Source of the DNA: a virus
Length of the DNA: 29,626 nucleotides
Reading direction: 5' to 3' (one strand)
IMG/VR virus record: IMGVR_UViG_3300046000_002368
Span: 1 to 29,626 of that record
Shown here: positions 20,605-27,227 of the stretch, piece after piece
How positions within the stretch are numbered: position 1 is the stretch's first letter
Layout of the letters: each line of letters opens with the position of its first letter
Position numbers and translations under genes: made by a program
Notes under the pieces: generated by a model
What the model was told of the DNA's origin: nothing
Seen by the model: the letters and a program-made list of their open reading frames with translations, nothing else
The model's database searches: none

Positions 20605-21144
20605 GTGAATGAAGAACTATTAAACGATTTATCGAAGCACCACAAAGAATGGATTAAAATTGTGCGCGGTTTTGGGGAAACGTTTTATACGGAAGACATA
20701 GTCCAGGAAATGTATATTAAATTAATTCAGCAGGAAAACGCGGAAAAGTTTTATAAAAGCGGCAAAATTTACAAAGGTTATATTTGGATTATTTTACGCA
20801 ATATGTTTGTAGATTACCAAAAAACAAAATTAAGATTAGTAAAAGTAAGCATTACTGAAGCGATCCAATTAAAAGACGTAAGCGAAACAAACGAAAGAAC
20901 ACGCGCAAAAACTAAAATTGAAGAGTTAATAACAGAAACAGTTAAAAGCTGGCATTGGTACGATCAAATGTTATTTAATTTATACAGGGATTCAGGATTA
21001 AGTTACAGACAAATAAGCGCCGTTACAGGCATTAGTTTTAAAAGTATATATTCCACGATAGCAAATTGTAAAAAGTCGCTTAAACACGAAGTAAAGGAGC
21101 ATTACGAAGATTATATAAACCAAGATTACGAATTAATAAAATAA
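20605..21144 (+). CDS. Phage sigma-70-like factor
   Basis: The 179-residue product starts at GTG 20605; the overlapping ATG at 20609 is out of frame. It has a region-2-like helix set (YTEDIVQEMYIKLIQQE, then YIWIILRNMFVDYQKTK, about 28-75) and a C-terminal region-4 HTH (QMLFNLYRDSGLSYRQISAV, 121-140, then TGISFKSIYSTIANCKKSLK). This is the two-domain form of ECF-type sigma factors. It lies directly before the methylase and terminase genes, a frequent place for such proteins in Bacteroidetes phages, and may direct host RNA polymerase to late genes or be a transcription adaptor. Regions are recognisable but divergent. Confidence 0.7.
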   Translation: MNEELLNDLSKHHKEWIKIVRGFGETFYTEDIVQEMYIKLIQQENAEKFYKSGKIYKGYIWIILRNMFVDYQKTKLRLVKVSITEAIQLKDVSETNERTRAKTKIEELITETVKSWHWYDQMLFNLYRDSGLSYRQISAVTGISFKSIYSTIANCKKSLKHEVKEHYEDYINQDYELIK

Positions 21145-21147
21145 AAT

Positions 21148-21525
21148 ATGGGACGACCAAGAAAAAAAGCCATCGGATTAGGCGACACAGTAGAACAAGT
21201 TTTAGAAACAACAGGAATTGCGAAAATAGCAAAGTTTATTTTAGGCGAAGATTGTGGATGTGATCAAAGAAAAAACACGCTAAATAAATTATTTCCATAT
21301 CGTAAACCTGAATGTTTAGACCAGCCGGAATACGAATATTTAAAAGCATGGTTTGAAAAAAACACGTTAGACGTAAAACCAACAGAACAATTAACAATGC
21401 TAAAAATTCATAGCAGAATATTCAAAGTAAGAAACGAGCCTACTTCGTGCAGTTCATGTTTACGCGAAAAAATAGAACAATTAAGAACGGTTTTTGACAC
21501 CTACGAAACAGAAAGCAATGATTAA
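21148..21525 (+). CDS. Cys-rich protein with AT-hook-like start
   Basis: The 125-residue product begins MGRPRKKA, an AT-hook-like GRP core, then a helix (DTVEQVLETTGIAKIAKFIL), the motif EDCGCDQRKNTLNKLFPYRK (C36, C38), PECL (C56) and a second Cys pair (C101, C104: TSCSSCLREK). Five Cys in this spacing suggest a zinc-binding protein. I know this pattern from proteins near terminase in Bacteroidetes phages but no function. The start motif and zinc suggest DNA binding; its place between sigma and packaging genes suggests late regulation or packaging. Overlaps the methylase start by 8 nt. Confidence 0.65.
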   Translation: MGRPRKKAIGLGDTVEQVLETTGIAKIAKFILGEDCGCDQRKNTLNKLFPYRKPECLDQPEYEYLKAWFEKNTLDVKPTEQLTMLKIHSRIFKVRNEPTSCSSCLREKIEQLRTVFDTYETESND

Positions 21526-22699
21526 AGTAAACATATCGCAGGTTAAAGCAAACCCAAAGAACCCGCGCGTAATTCGGGACGGCAAATTTCAAAAATTAGT
21601 TACTTCAATAAAGGAGTTTCCTGATATGCTAAATAAACGCCCGCTAATCGTTTTTACAGACGTTGACGGTAAATATTGCGTACTTGGAGGTAATATGCGG
21701 TTAAAAGCGTTAAACGAGCTAAAATACACCGAAATACCGGTTATAATAGCAGATGAATGGACGGAAGAACAAAAAGCGGAATTTTTAATTAAAGATAACG
21801 TTGGTTTTGGTGAATGGGATTGGAATCAGTTAGCAAATGAATGGGACGCGGAAAATTTGGATGACTGGGGTTTGGATTTACCTATTGATTTACACGTTGA
21901 AGAATTAGAAGCAACGGAAGATAATTACGAAATTCCAGAAACAATTGAAACCGATATTGTTGTTGGCGATTTATTTGAAATAGGTGAACACCGTTTACTT
22001 TGTGGGGATTCAACCGATTCGGACGCAGTGTCAAAATTAATGAACGGCAAAGAACCTTATTTAATGGTTACCGACCCGCCTTATGGAGTAGATTACAAAC
22101 CCGAGTGGAGAAGTGAAGCAATGCCTGATAAAAATGATGAGTTTCACGGTAGAAGCATTGGGAAAGTTAAAAACGATAATAACGCAGATTGGACTGAAGC
22201 TTGGTCTTTAACACCATCAAAGGTTGCTTATGTTTATCACGCTGGTATATTTAGCGGCGTTGTTCAAAAAAGTTTAGAAAATTGTGATTTTGAAATTAGA
22301 AGTCAAATTATTTGGATGAAAAGTCATTTTGCAATTAGCAGAGCGGACTATCATTGGAAACACGAACCTTGCTGGTACGCAGTTAAAAAAGGTAATAAAG
22401 GAAACTGGATAAGTGATAGAAAACAAACAACAATTTGGGAAATTGACAAGCCACAAAAAAATGAAACTGGTCACAGTACACAAAAACCTATTGAATGTAT
22501 GTCAAAGGCAATAGCAAACCACGCTGGAGATGTATACGACCCGTTTTTAGGTAGTGGTACAACAATGGTAGCATCCCACCAATTAAAACGCAAATGTTAC
22601 GGTATGGAATTAGACCCGAAATACTGCCAAGTAATAATCGATCGAATGAAAAAATTAGACCCAAGTTTAGTTATTAAGAGGAACGGAATTACAATGTAA
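21518..22699 (+). CDS. ParB-like nuclease domain fused to DNA methyltransferase
   Basis: I start at ATG 21518; a TTG at 21494 is less likely. The 393-residue product has an N-terminal ParB/sulfiredoxin-type domain (VKANPKNPRVIRDGKFQKLV and GGNMRLKALNEL, 57-68) and a C-terminal amino-methyltransferase of the beta order: motif IV TDPPYG (DPPY 186-189) comes before motif I DPFLGSGTTM (341-350), with SAM site residues GMELDPKYC after. DPPY points to N6-adenine or N4-cytosine methylation. No cognate restriction enzyme is present, so it probably protects phage DNA or regulates packaging or expression. This fusion is known from many phages and prophages. Terminase small subunit follows after 10 nt. 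Confidence 0.85.
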   Translation: MIKVNISQVKANPKNPRVIRDGKFQKLVTSIKEFPDMLNKRPLIVFTDVDGKYCVLGGNMRLKALNELKYTEIPVIIADEWTEEQKAEFLIKDNVGFGEWDWNQLANEWDAENLDDWGLDLPIDLHVEELEATEDNYEIPETIETDIVVGDLFEIGEHRLLCGDSTDSDAVSKLMNGKEPYLMVTDPPYGVDYKPEWRSEAMPDKNDEFHGRSIGKVKNDNNADWTEAWSLTPSKVAYVYHAGIFSGVVQKSLENCDFEIRSQIIWMKSHFAISRADYHWKHEPCWYAVKKGNKGNWISDRKQTTIWEIDKPQKNETGHSTQKPIECMSKAIANHAGDVYDPFLGSGTTMVASHQLKRKCYGMELDPKYCQVIIDRMKKLDPSLVIKRNGITM

Positions 22700-22709
22700 A
22701 AACAGAGTT

Positions 22710-23045
22710 ATGGAAGGTAAAAACGGAGGTATATTAAAACCATTTGAAAAAGGCGAAAGCGGAAATCCAAACGGAAGACCTAAAGGAGCTAAAAATCGAA
22801 GCACAATTGCAAAGTATTGGTTAGAGGTAAACCAAAACCTAAAGAACCCGTTAACAGGTGAAAGCCAAACAATGAGCCAAGAGGATTTAATGACGTTAGC
22901 GTTAATTAAAAAAGCCCGTGACGGTGATGTAAACGCGTACAAAGCTTTAATGGATTCAGGATACGGCGCACCTTTACAGCAAATAGAACAAACAAATATC
23001 GAGCAACCTTTATTTAAGTTAAGTGATCATAACGACGGCAATTAA
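22710..23045 (+). CDS. Terminase small subunit-like protein
   Basis: The 111-residue product carries GESGNPNGRPKGAKNRSTIA near the N-terminus, the DUF5681-type basic motif often found just before large terminase in phages. The helical rest (EDLMTLALIKKARDGDVNAY, KALMDSGYGAPLQQ) is as expected for a small terminase that binds the packaging site and feeds the large subunit. Its end overlaps the large terminase start by 23 nt. A pac or cos site is expected in or near this gene but I could not identify one. Confidence 0.75.
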   Translation: MEGKNGGILKPFEKGESGNPNGRPKGAKNRSTIAKYWLEVNQNLKNPLTGESQTMSQEDLMTLALIKKARDGDVNAYKALMDSGYGAPLQQIEQTNIEQPLFKLSDHNDGN

Positions 23046-24180
23046 TAAAATTGAAGCGTTAAAAAAGCGCGTTAAAATAATTCAAGGCGGAACTTCAGCG
23101 GGTAAAACGTATGGAATAATACCGATATTAATTACCAAAGCTTCAACCTACGCAAACCAAGAAATAAGCATAGTAGCTGAAAGCATTCCACATTTAAGAA
23201 GGGGCGCATTGAAAGATTTTTTGCGTATAATGAAAAGCACGAACCGTTTCTACGAACAGCGTTTTAACAAGTCGCTTTTAAGATACGAATTTGCAAACGG
23301 TAGTGTAATTGAATTTTTTAGCGCAGACGATTCAAGCAAATTAAGAGGGGCGCGAAGAGACATTTTGTATATAAACGAATGTAACAACGTGAACTTTGAA
23401 AGCTACAATGAACTTTCGATCCGTACAAAAAAAGAAGTGTATTTAGATTTTAATCCAGCAAATGAATTTTGGGTCCACACTGAATTAAAAGGTGAAACAG
23501 ATTCAGACTTTTTAATTTTGACGTACAAGGATAACGAAGCACTCGATGAACGAATAGTAAAGGAAATAGAAAAGAACCGCGACAAAGCATCTACAAGCGC
23601 ATATTGGGCTAATTGGTGGAGAGTTTACGGGTTGGGTGAAATAGGAATGCTTGAGGGCGTAATATTCAGTAATTGGAAAATAATAAACACAATACCACCT
23701 GAAGCAAAATTAGTTGGAATAGGATTAGACTTCGGTTACACGAACGATCCAACGGCAATAATCGAAGTTTACAATTATAACGGTCAACGAATAGTTAACG
23801 AACTGAAATACCAAACCGGAATGTTAAACAGTGACATAGCAAAGGAACTACCTAAAAACGTTGTTGTTTACGCGGATAGCTCCGAACCAAAATCAATTGA
23901 TGAAATAAGACGCTACGGAATAACGATTAAAGGCGTTACAAAAGGCAAGGATTCAATTAATTATGGTATTAATGTAATGCAGCAACAAGAATATTTAGTG
24001 ACGTCACAAAGCACAAATTTAATTAAGGAATTACGCGCTTATTGTTGGGACCAGGATAAAACAGGAAAGCAATTAAACAAACCGCAAGGGAAACAAGACC
24101 ACGGAATAGACGCGCTACGATACCACGAAATGGAAACGTTAGGTTTGAATTCGAATTACGGTAAATATTTTATTAGATAA
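23023..24180 (+). CDS. Terminase large subunit
   Basis: The 385-residue product has both terminase domains. ATPase: Walker A GGTSAGKT (22-29), Walker B DILYINE (113-119) with the catalytic Glu119. Nuclease: RNase H-like acidic residues in GLDFGYTNDPTA (D236), VVYADSSEPKSID (D285) and HGIDALRY (D363). The pattern is of the PBSX/Terminase_3 group. It uses a GTG start at 23023 inside the small terminase gene, as no in-frame ATG lies near it. It drives DNA into the prohead through the portal, which in this genome is coded about 12 kb further round the circle rather than next door. Confidence 0.9.
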   Translation: MIITTAINKIEALKKRVKIIQGGTSAGKTYGIIPILITKASTYANQEISIVAESIPHLRRGALKDFLRIMKSTNRFYEQRFNKSLLRYEFANGSVIEFFSADDSSKLRGARRDILYINECNNVNFESYNELSIRTKKEVYLDFNPANEFWVHTELKGETDSDFLILTYKDNEALDERIVKEIEKNRDKASTSAYWANWWRVYGLGEIGMLEGVIFSNWKIINTIPPEAKLVGIGLDFGYTNDPTAIIEVYNYNGQRIVNELKYQTGMLNSDIAKELPKNVVVYADSSEPKSIDEIRRYGITIKGVTKGKDSINYGINVMQQQEYLVTSQSTNLIKELRAYCWDQDKTGKQLNKPQGKQDHGIDALRYHEMETLGLNSNYGKYFIR

Positions 24181-24189
24181 TTCACACAA

Positions 24190-24363
24190 ATGACAGATGA
24201 ACTACCGATAATGGTGCGCACTGTTGAGCAATACATTCAGGATAAAACAGGCAAAAGGATCAAAATAATATTTGACGATCCAATGAATATGCGAAAACAC
24301 GTAGTAATGTTAAACGAAGCCTATTCAATTTCGCTTACTTACTACAATAATAAAGATAAATAG
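24190..24363 (+). CDS. Hypothetical protein, 57 aa, after terminase
   Basis: ATG 24190 to TAG 24361-24363. The product has a helix (MVRTVEQYIQDKTGKR), a strand (IKIIFDD) and a second half with Met-rich helix and strand (VVMLNEAYSISLTYYNN). No known motif; lies between large terminase and the tail chaperone genes, 10 nt before the next ATG. Confidence 0.65.
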   Translation: MTDELPIMVRTVEQYIQDKTGKRIKIIFDDPMNMRKHVVMLNEAYSISLTYYNNKDK

Positions 24364-24373
24364 TTATAACAAT

Positions 24374-25114
24374 ATGAAAACGGAAATCTACGTACCAACA
24401 AAACTTTCTGAAATACCTTTACAGAATTATCAAAAATTCATGAAGGTAATTAACAATTCGAATGATCAGGAATTCATCGCAGAAAAAACTATTGAAATTT
24501 TTTGCGGTTTAAATTTAAAAGAGGTAATAAAAATAAAGTGGAATGACGTAAAAGATTTGGCGTTACATTTTAATAAATTGTTTCAGGAAAAACCAACGTT
24601 TCAAAGTACGTTTAAAATTCAGAATATGGAGTTTGGGTTTATTCCTAATTTGGACGAAATAACTTTTGGAGAATATATAGATTTAGAAAGTAATATTACC
24701 AGCGTGGATAATTTCCACAAAGCGATGGCAGTAATGTACCGACCGATTAAAACCAAAGTAAAGGACAAATACGAAATAATAGAATACGCAGGAACGGACG
24801 AATTCAGCGACCTAATGAAATTTGCACCGTTGGACGTAGTAATGGCAGCGAGTGTTTTTTTTTGGACTTTAGGAAACGACTTAGTAAACAGTTCGCTTTC
24901 TTATTTGGAGATGGAGATACAGAAGAATCCGGAACTAATGACTTCAGCGAACGAGCGCAGTTTGGAAAGCAGTGGGGTTGGTATAACTCAATCTATGCAG
25001 TCGCTAAAGGAGATGTTACCAAATTTGATGAAGTTACAAGGCTTGGACTTCGAAAGTGTCTTACCTTTCTTACTTATGAACGACAAAAAACAGAAATCGA
25101 ACAACGCGAATTAA
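24374..25114 (+). CDS. Tail assembly chaperone, short (zero-frame) form
   Basis: The 246-residue product has N-terminal IPLQNYQKFMKV and GFIPNLDEITFGEYIDLESN, typical of Bacteroidetes phage G-type tail chaperones, and then VVMAASVFFWTLGNDLVNSS. Codon 160 onward is encoded by a run of nine T, after which the zero frame continues for about 84 codons with a sensible sequence (EMLPNLMKLQGLDFESVLPF). A second open frame runs in -1 under this segment, giving a longer tail form. Tail chaperones coat the tape measure during tail building. The usual place beside the tape measure is not kept here; it follows terminase. Confidence 0.8.
   Translation: MKTEIYVPTKLSEIPLQNYQKFMKVINNSNDQEFIAEKTIEIFCGLNLKEVIKIKWNDVKDLALHFNKLFQEKPTFQSTFKIQNMEFGFIPNLDEITFGEYIDLESNITSVDNFHKAMAVMYRPIKTKVKDKYEIIEYAGTDEFSDLMKFAPLDVVMAASVFFWTLGNDLVNSSLSYLEMEIQKNPELMTSANERSLESSGVGITQSMQSLKEMLPNLMKLQGLDFESVLPFLLMNDKKQKSNNAN
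24856..24862 (+). other. Probable -1 ribosomal frameshift site (T TTT TTT)
   Basis: Within nine Ts (24855-24863), the heptamer T TTT TTT is in the zero frame as X XXY YYZ. A -1 slip here moves the ribosome to codon TTG at 24862 and into an open frame of 91 codons ending at 25137. The fusion would be about 163 + 91 residues. I did not find a definite stimulatory hairpin just downstream. Confidence 0.65.
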
Positions 25115-25137
25115 ACAAAAGAATAAAACATGGCTAA
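24862..25137 (+). CDS. Tail chaperone T-type domain, read by -1 frameshift
   Basis: This -1 frame segment encodes 91 residues: a basic start (LDFRKRLSKQFAFLFG), an acidic linker and the conserved block FGKQWGWYNSIYAVAKGD, then VTKFDEVTRLGLRKCLTFLT and YERQKTEIEQ. That block is the usual second domain of tail assembly chaperones. It has no good start codon of its own; the TTG at 24862 is exactly the first codon after a -1 slip, so a fusion with the first 163 residues of the upstream gene is expected, as in lambda G-T. It overlaps the zero-frame C-terminus for about 250 nt, an unusual dual-coded stretch. The stop lies in the start of the next gene (8-nt overlap). Confidence 0.75.
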   Translation: MDFRKRLSKQFAFLFGDGDTEESGTNDFSERAQFGKQWGWYNSIYAVAKGDVTKFDEVTRLGLRKCLTFLTYERQKTEIEQRELNKRIKHG

Positions 25138-25585
25138 CTTTTACACAATAATCGACACGTTAAAAAATCATTTAGATAGTGACGCGATCGTAAACACGGT
25201 AACAACGGGAGATATATTTCAAGTCGATTTAGGCAAACAAACAATATTTCCGTTAGCGCATATTATGGTTAATTCGGCGGTTTTTGAAGCTAATGTAATT
25301 CGTTTCAATATCAGTTTATTGGCAATGGATATTGTGGACATTTCAAAAGACGAAGTAACGGAATTATTTATCGGAAATGACAACGAACAAAATGTTTTAA
25401 ATACGCAATTAGCCGTTTTAAATAGGCTTTATGAAATATTACGGCGCGGTGATTTGTATTCAGATAATTTCATGGTAGATGGCAACCCAACGTGCGAACC
25501 ATTTGCAGAAAGATTTGAAAATTATTTAAGCGGTTGGACAATGACTTTTGATATTTTAGTGGCAAACAATATGACAATTTGTTAA
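25130..25585 (+). CDS. Neck / tail terminator-like protein
   Basis: The 151-residue product starts NFYTIIDTLKNHLDSD, has strand-rich core parts (IFPLAHIMVNSAVFEANVIR, FNISLLAMDIVD) and ends in WTMTFDILVANN. Size, fold pattern and position next to a gp10-like gene fit the tail terminator or neck proteins that cap the tail tube. The call is by pattern and context only. It overlaps the frameshifted gene by 8 nt and the next start by one base (TAATG). Confidence 0.55.
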   Translation: MANFYTIIDTLKNHLDSDAIVNTVTTGDIFQVDLGKQTIFPLAHIMVNSAVFEANVIRFNISLLAMDIVDISKDEVTELFIGNDNEQNVLNTQLAVLNRLYEILRRGDLYSDNFMVDGNPTCEPFAERFENYLSGWTMTFDILVANNMTIC

Positions 25586-26163
25586 TGAGTGAAACATTAA
25601 AAGCTTTACAGAAATTCAGGGACATCGTAGTAAATGAAGCGAAGGCAAATTTACGCGCTCAAGGAAAAGACGCAAGCGGAAAACTTTCGAATTCAATCCA
25701 AGGTGAAGTAAAACAGATGCCGAATTCAATAGGCGTTTATTTCAATATGGAACCATACGGAAATTTTCAGGATAAAGGAGTAAAAGGAGCCAACCCAAAT
25801 AATGTTTCAAAAAATGCAAAGATACGCGGGCAACAAGCACCGAACAGTATTTACAGATTTGGTTCGGGTAATTATTCAGGAACCTGGAGTACGTTCGTTT
25901 CAAGTTTGGAAAAGTGGGCTAAAAGAAAAAACATACGGTTACGTGATGAAAGCGGAAAATTTAAAAAAGGAAATTACAGAACAATCGCGCAAGTTTTAGC
26001 AAAGAATATTTATTCACGTGGAATTAAACCGAGTTTATTTTTTACCAAACCATTTGAAAAAGCATTTAAAACTTTACCGGACGTTTTAATAGATAAGTAC
26101 GGATTAGATGCCGAGCAGCTATTAAACCAAATATTAGATCAAAATTTAAAAAATATAAAATGA
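25585..26163 (+). CDS. HK97 gp10-like tail completion protein
   Basis: I start at ATG 25585 (TAATG overlap with the previous stop); a TTG at 25579 is unlikely. The 192-residue product has an N-terminal helix (ALQKFRDIVVNEAKANLRAQ) followed by GKDASGKLSNSI, then IGVYFNMEPYGNFQDKGVKG, a pattern known from gp10/minor tail completion proteins (helix, 'SGrLrrSi', then 'Y..f.e.GT/kG'). A basic loop (RGQQAPNSIYRFGSGNYSG) and a C-terminal part with SLFFTKPFEKAFKTLPDVL follow. These proteins sit between head connector and tail. ATGA-coupled to the next gene. Confidence 0.65.
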   Translation: MSETLKALQKFRDIVVNEAKANLRAQGKDASGKLSNSIQGEVKQMPNSIGVYFNMEPYGNFQDKGVKGANPNNVSKNAKIRGQQAPNSIYRFGSGNYSGTWSTFVSSLEKWAKRKNIRLRDESGKFKKGNYRTIAQVLAKNIYSRGIKPSLFFTKPFEKAFKTLPDVLIDKYGLDAEQLLNQILDQNLKNIK

Positions 26164-27227
26164 GTATTTTTGCACGAAGCCCGCATATTATTACAATAGC
26201 AGAAACAGGACAAACAGGTAGTAAAATAGAATTGTTTTTATGGAACGGTACAGGGAGCGCACCTGCAAGTCCACAATACACGTTAAGCAAATTAATTCCA
26301 GCAACAAATAATTTAATTACTGAATACAATGTAAGTCCGTACGTTCGTGAATATATTAAGTGGACGGTTAGACAAACACCATATAATAGTTTTTCAGCAA
26401 GTCAAACAACGCAATACGTAAACGTAAAAATTAAACGATATAAATTAGCTTCAGGAACGTACACGCTATTGGATACAACCGATTATAAAGGGTACGACGG
26501 TTTCGGATATTACGAAGAAGGTTTTAATCCAAGTTTAAGCTACGATATTTTACACGACGAAGGAACGTTTAATTATTATTACGATGGTTTAAGCGCAAGT
26601 GTTTTTGCTGATAGGCGAGGTGGTTTTATAATGGTTAAAACGGCAACAAGCTATAAAGCAAAGTACACTAATTTAGTTTCGGGTGCAACGTTTACGCAAA
26701 CACTAACGAATAACGCATTAATAGACGTTTTAAGAGTGTATCCAAGTTATTACAGTAGTGGAAATACTTTAGAGATTTTAGATTCAGGAGACGCAACTAT
26801 TTGGACGGGTAATTTTAAACCAAATGAAAATTGTAAATACGATGCCGTACTTTGTGACTTCGTAAATAAATACGGGTGTTGGCAAAGAACATGGTTTTAT
26901 GCCGCAAGTAATAACACGTTGAATGTAGAAAGTCAGGAATACAATTTAATGCAAACAGCTACTTCAGGTTATAACAGGGTTGAAGGGCAAAGACAAGTAT
27001 TTAATAACAACGGTAAAAAATCAATCAAAGTTAATACAGATTGGGTTGATGAAAGTTACAACGAACTTTTACGGCAAATAATGTTAAGCGAAAAAATTAT
27101 CATTAATAATTACCCTGCTAAATTGAATTCAAAATCTACTGAATTATTTAAAAGCATAAATACAAAAATGATAAATTACACGTTAGAATTCGAATTTGCT
27201 TTTGACGTAATTAACTCGGTTGTGTAA
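26160..27227 (+). CDS. Tail protein, 355 aa, beta-rich
   Basis: The 355-residue product is beta-rich and Tyr/Thr/Asn-rich, with an IELFLWNGTGSAPASPQYTL start region, SPYVREYIKWTVRQTP, CDFVNKYGCWQRTWFYAASN (two Cys) and VNTDWVDESYNELLRQIMLS near the end. I recognise this as a recurring tail gene type in Bacteroidetes siphophages just before the large baseplate-like gene; its role (distal tail or baseplate wedge) is not known to me. No enzyme motif. Start and end overlap neighbours by 4 nt and 1 nt. Confidence 0.65.
   Translation: MSIFARSPHIITIAETGQTGSKIELFLWNGTGSAPASPQYTLSKLIPATNNLITEYNVSPYVREYIKWTVRQTPYNSFSASQTTQYVNVKIKRYKLASGTYTLLDTTDYKGYDGFGYYEEGFNPSLSYDILHDEGTFNYYYDGLSASVFADRRGGFIMVKTATSYKAKYTNLVSGATFTQTLTNNALIDVLRVYPSYYSSGNTLEILDSGDATIWTGNFKPNENCKYDAVLCDFVNKYGCWQRTWFYAASNNTLNVESQEYNLMQTATSGYNRVEGQRQVFNNNGKKSIKVNTDWVDESYNELLRQIMLSEKIIINNYPAKLNSKSTELFKSINTKMINYTLEFEFAFDVINSVV

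Noticed and set aside
25802-25999. Alternative 65-codon + strand frame inside the gp10-like gene
   Set aside because: It is contained in a well-supported gene with family motifs and has no coupling or motif of its own.
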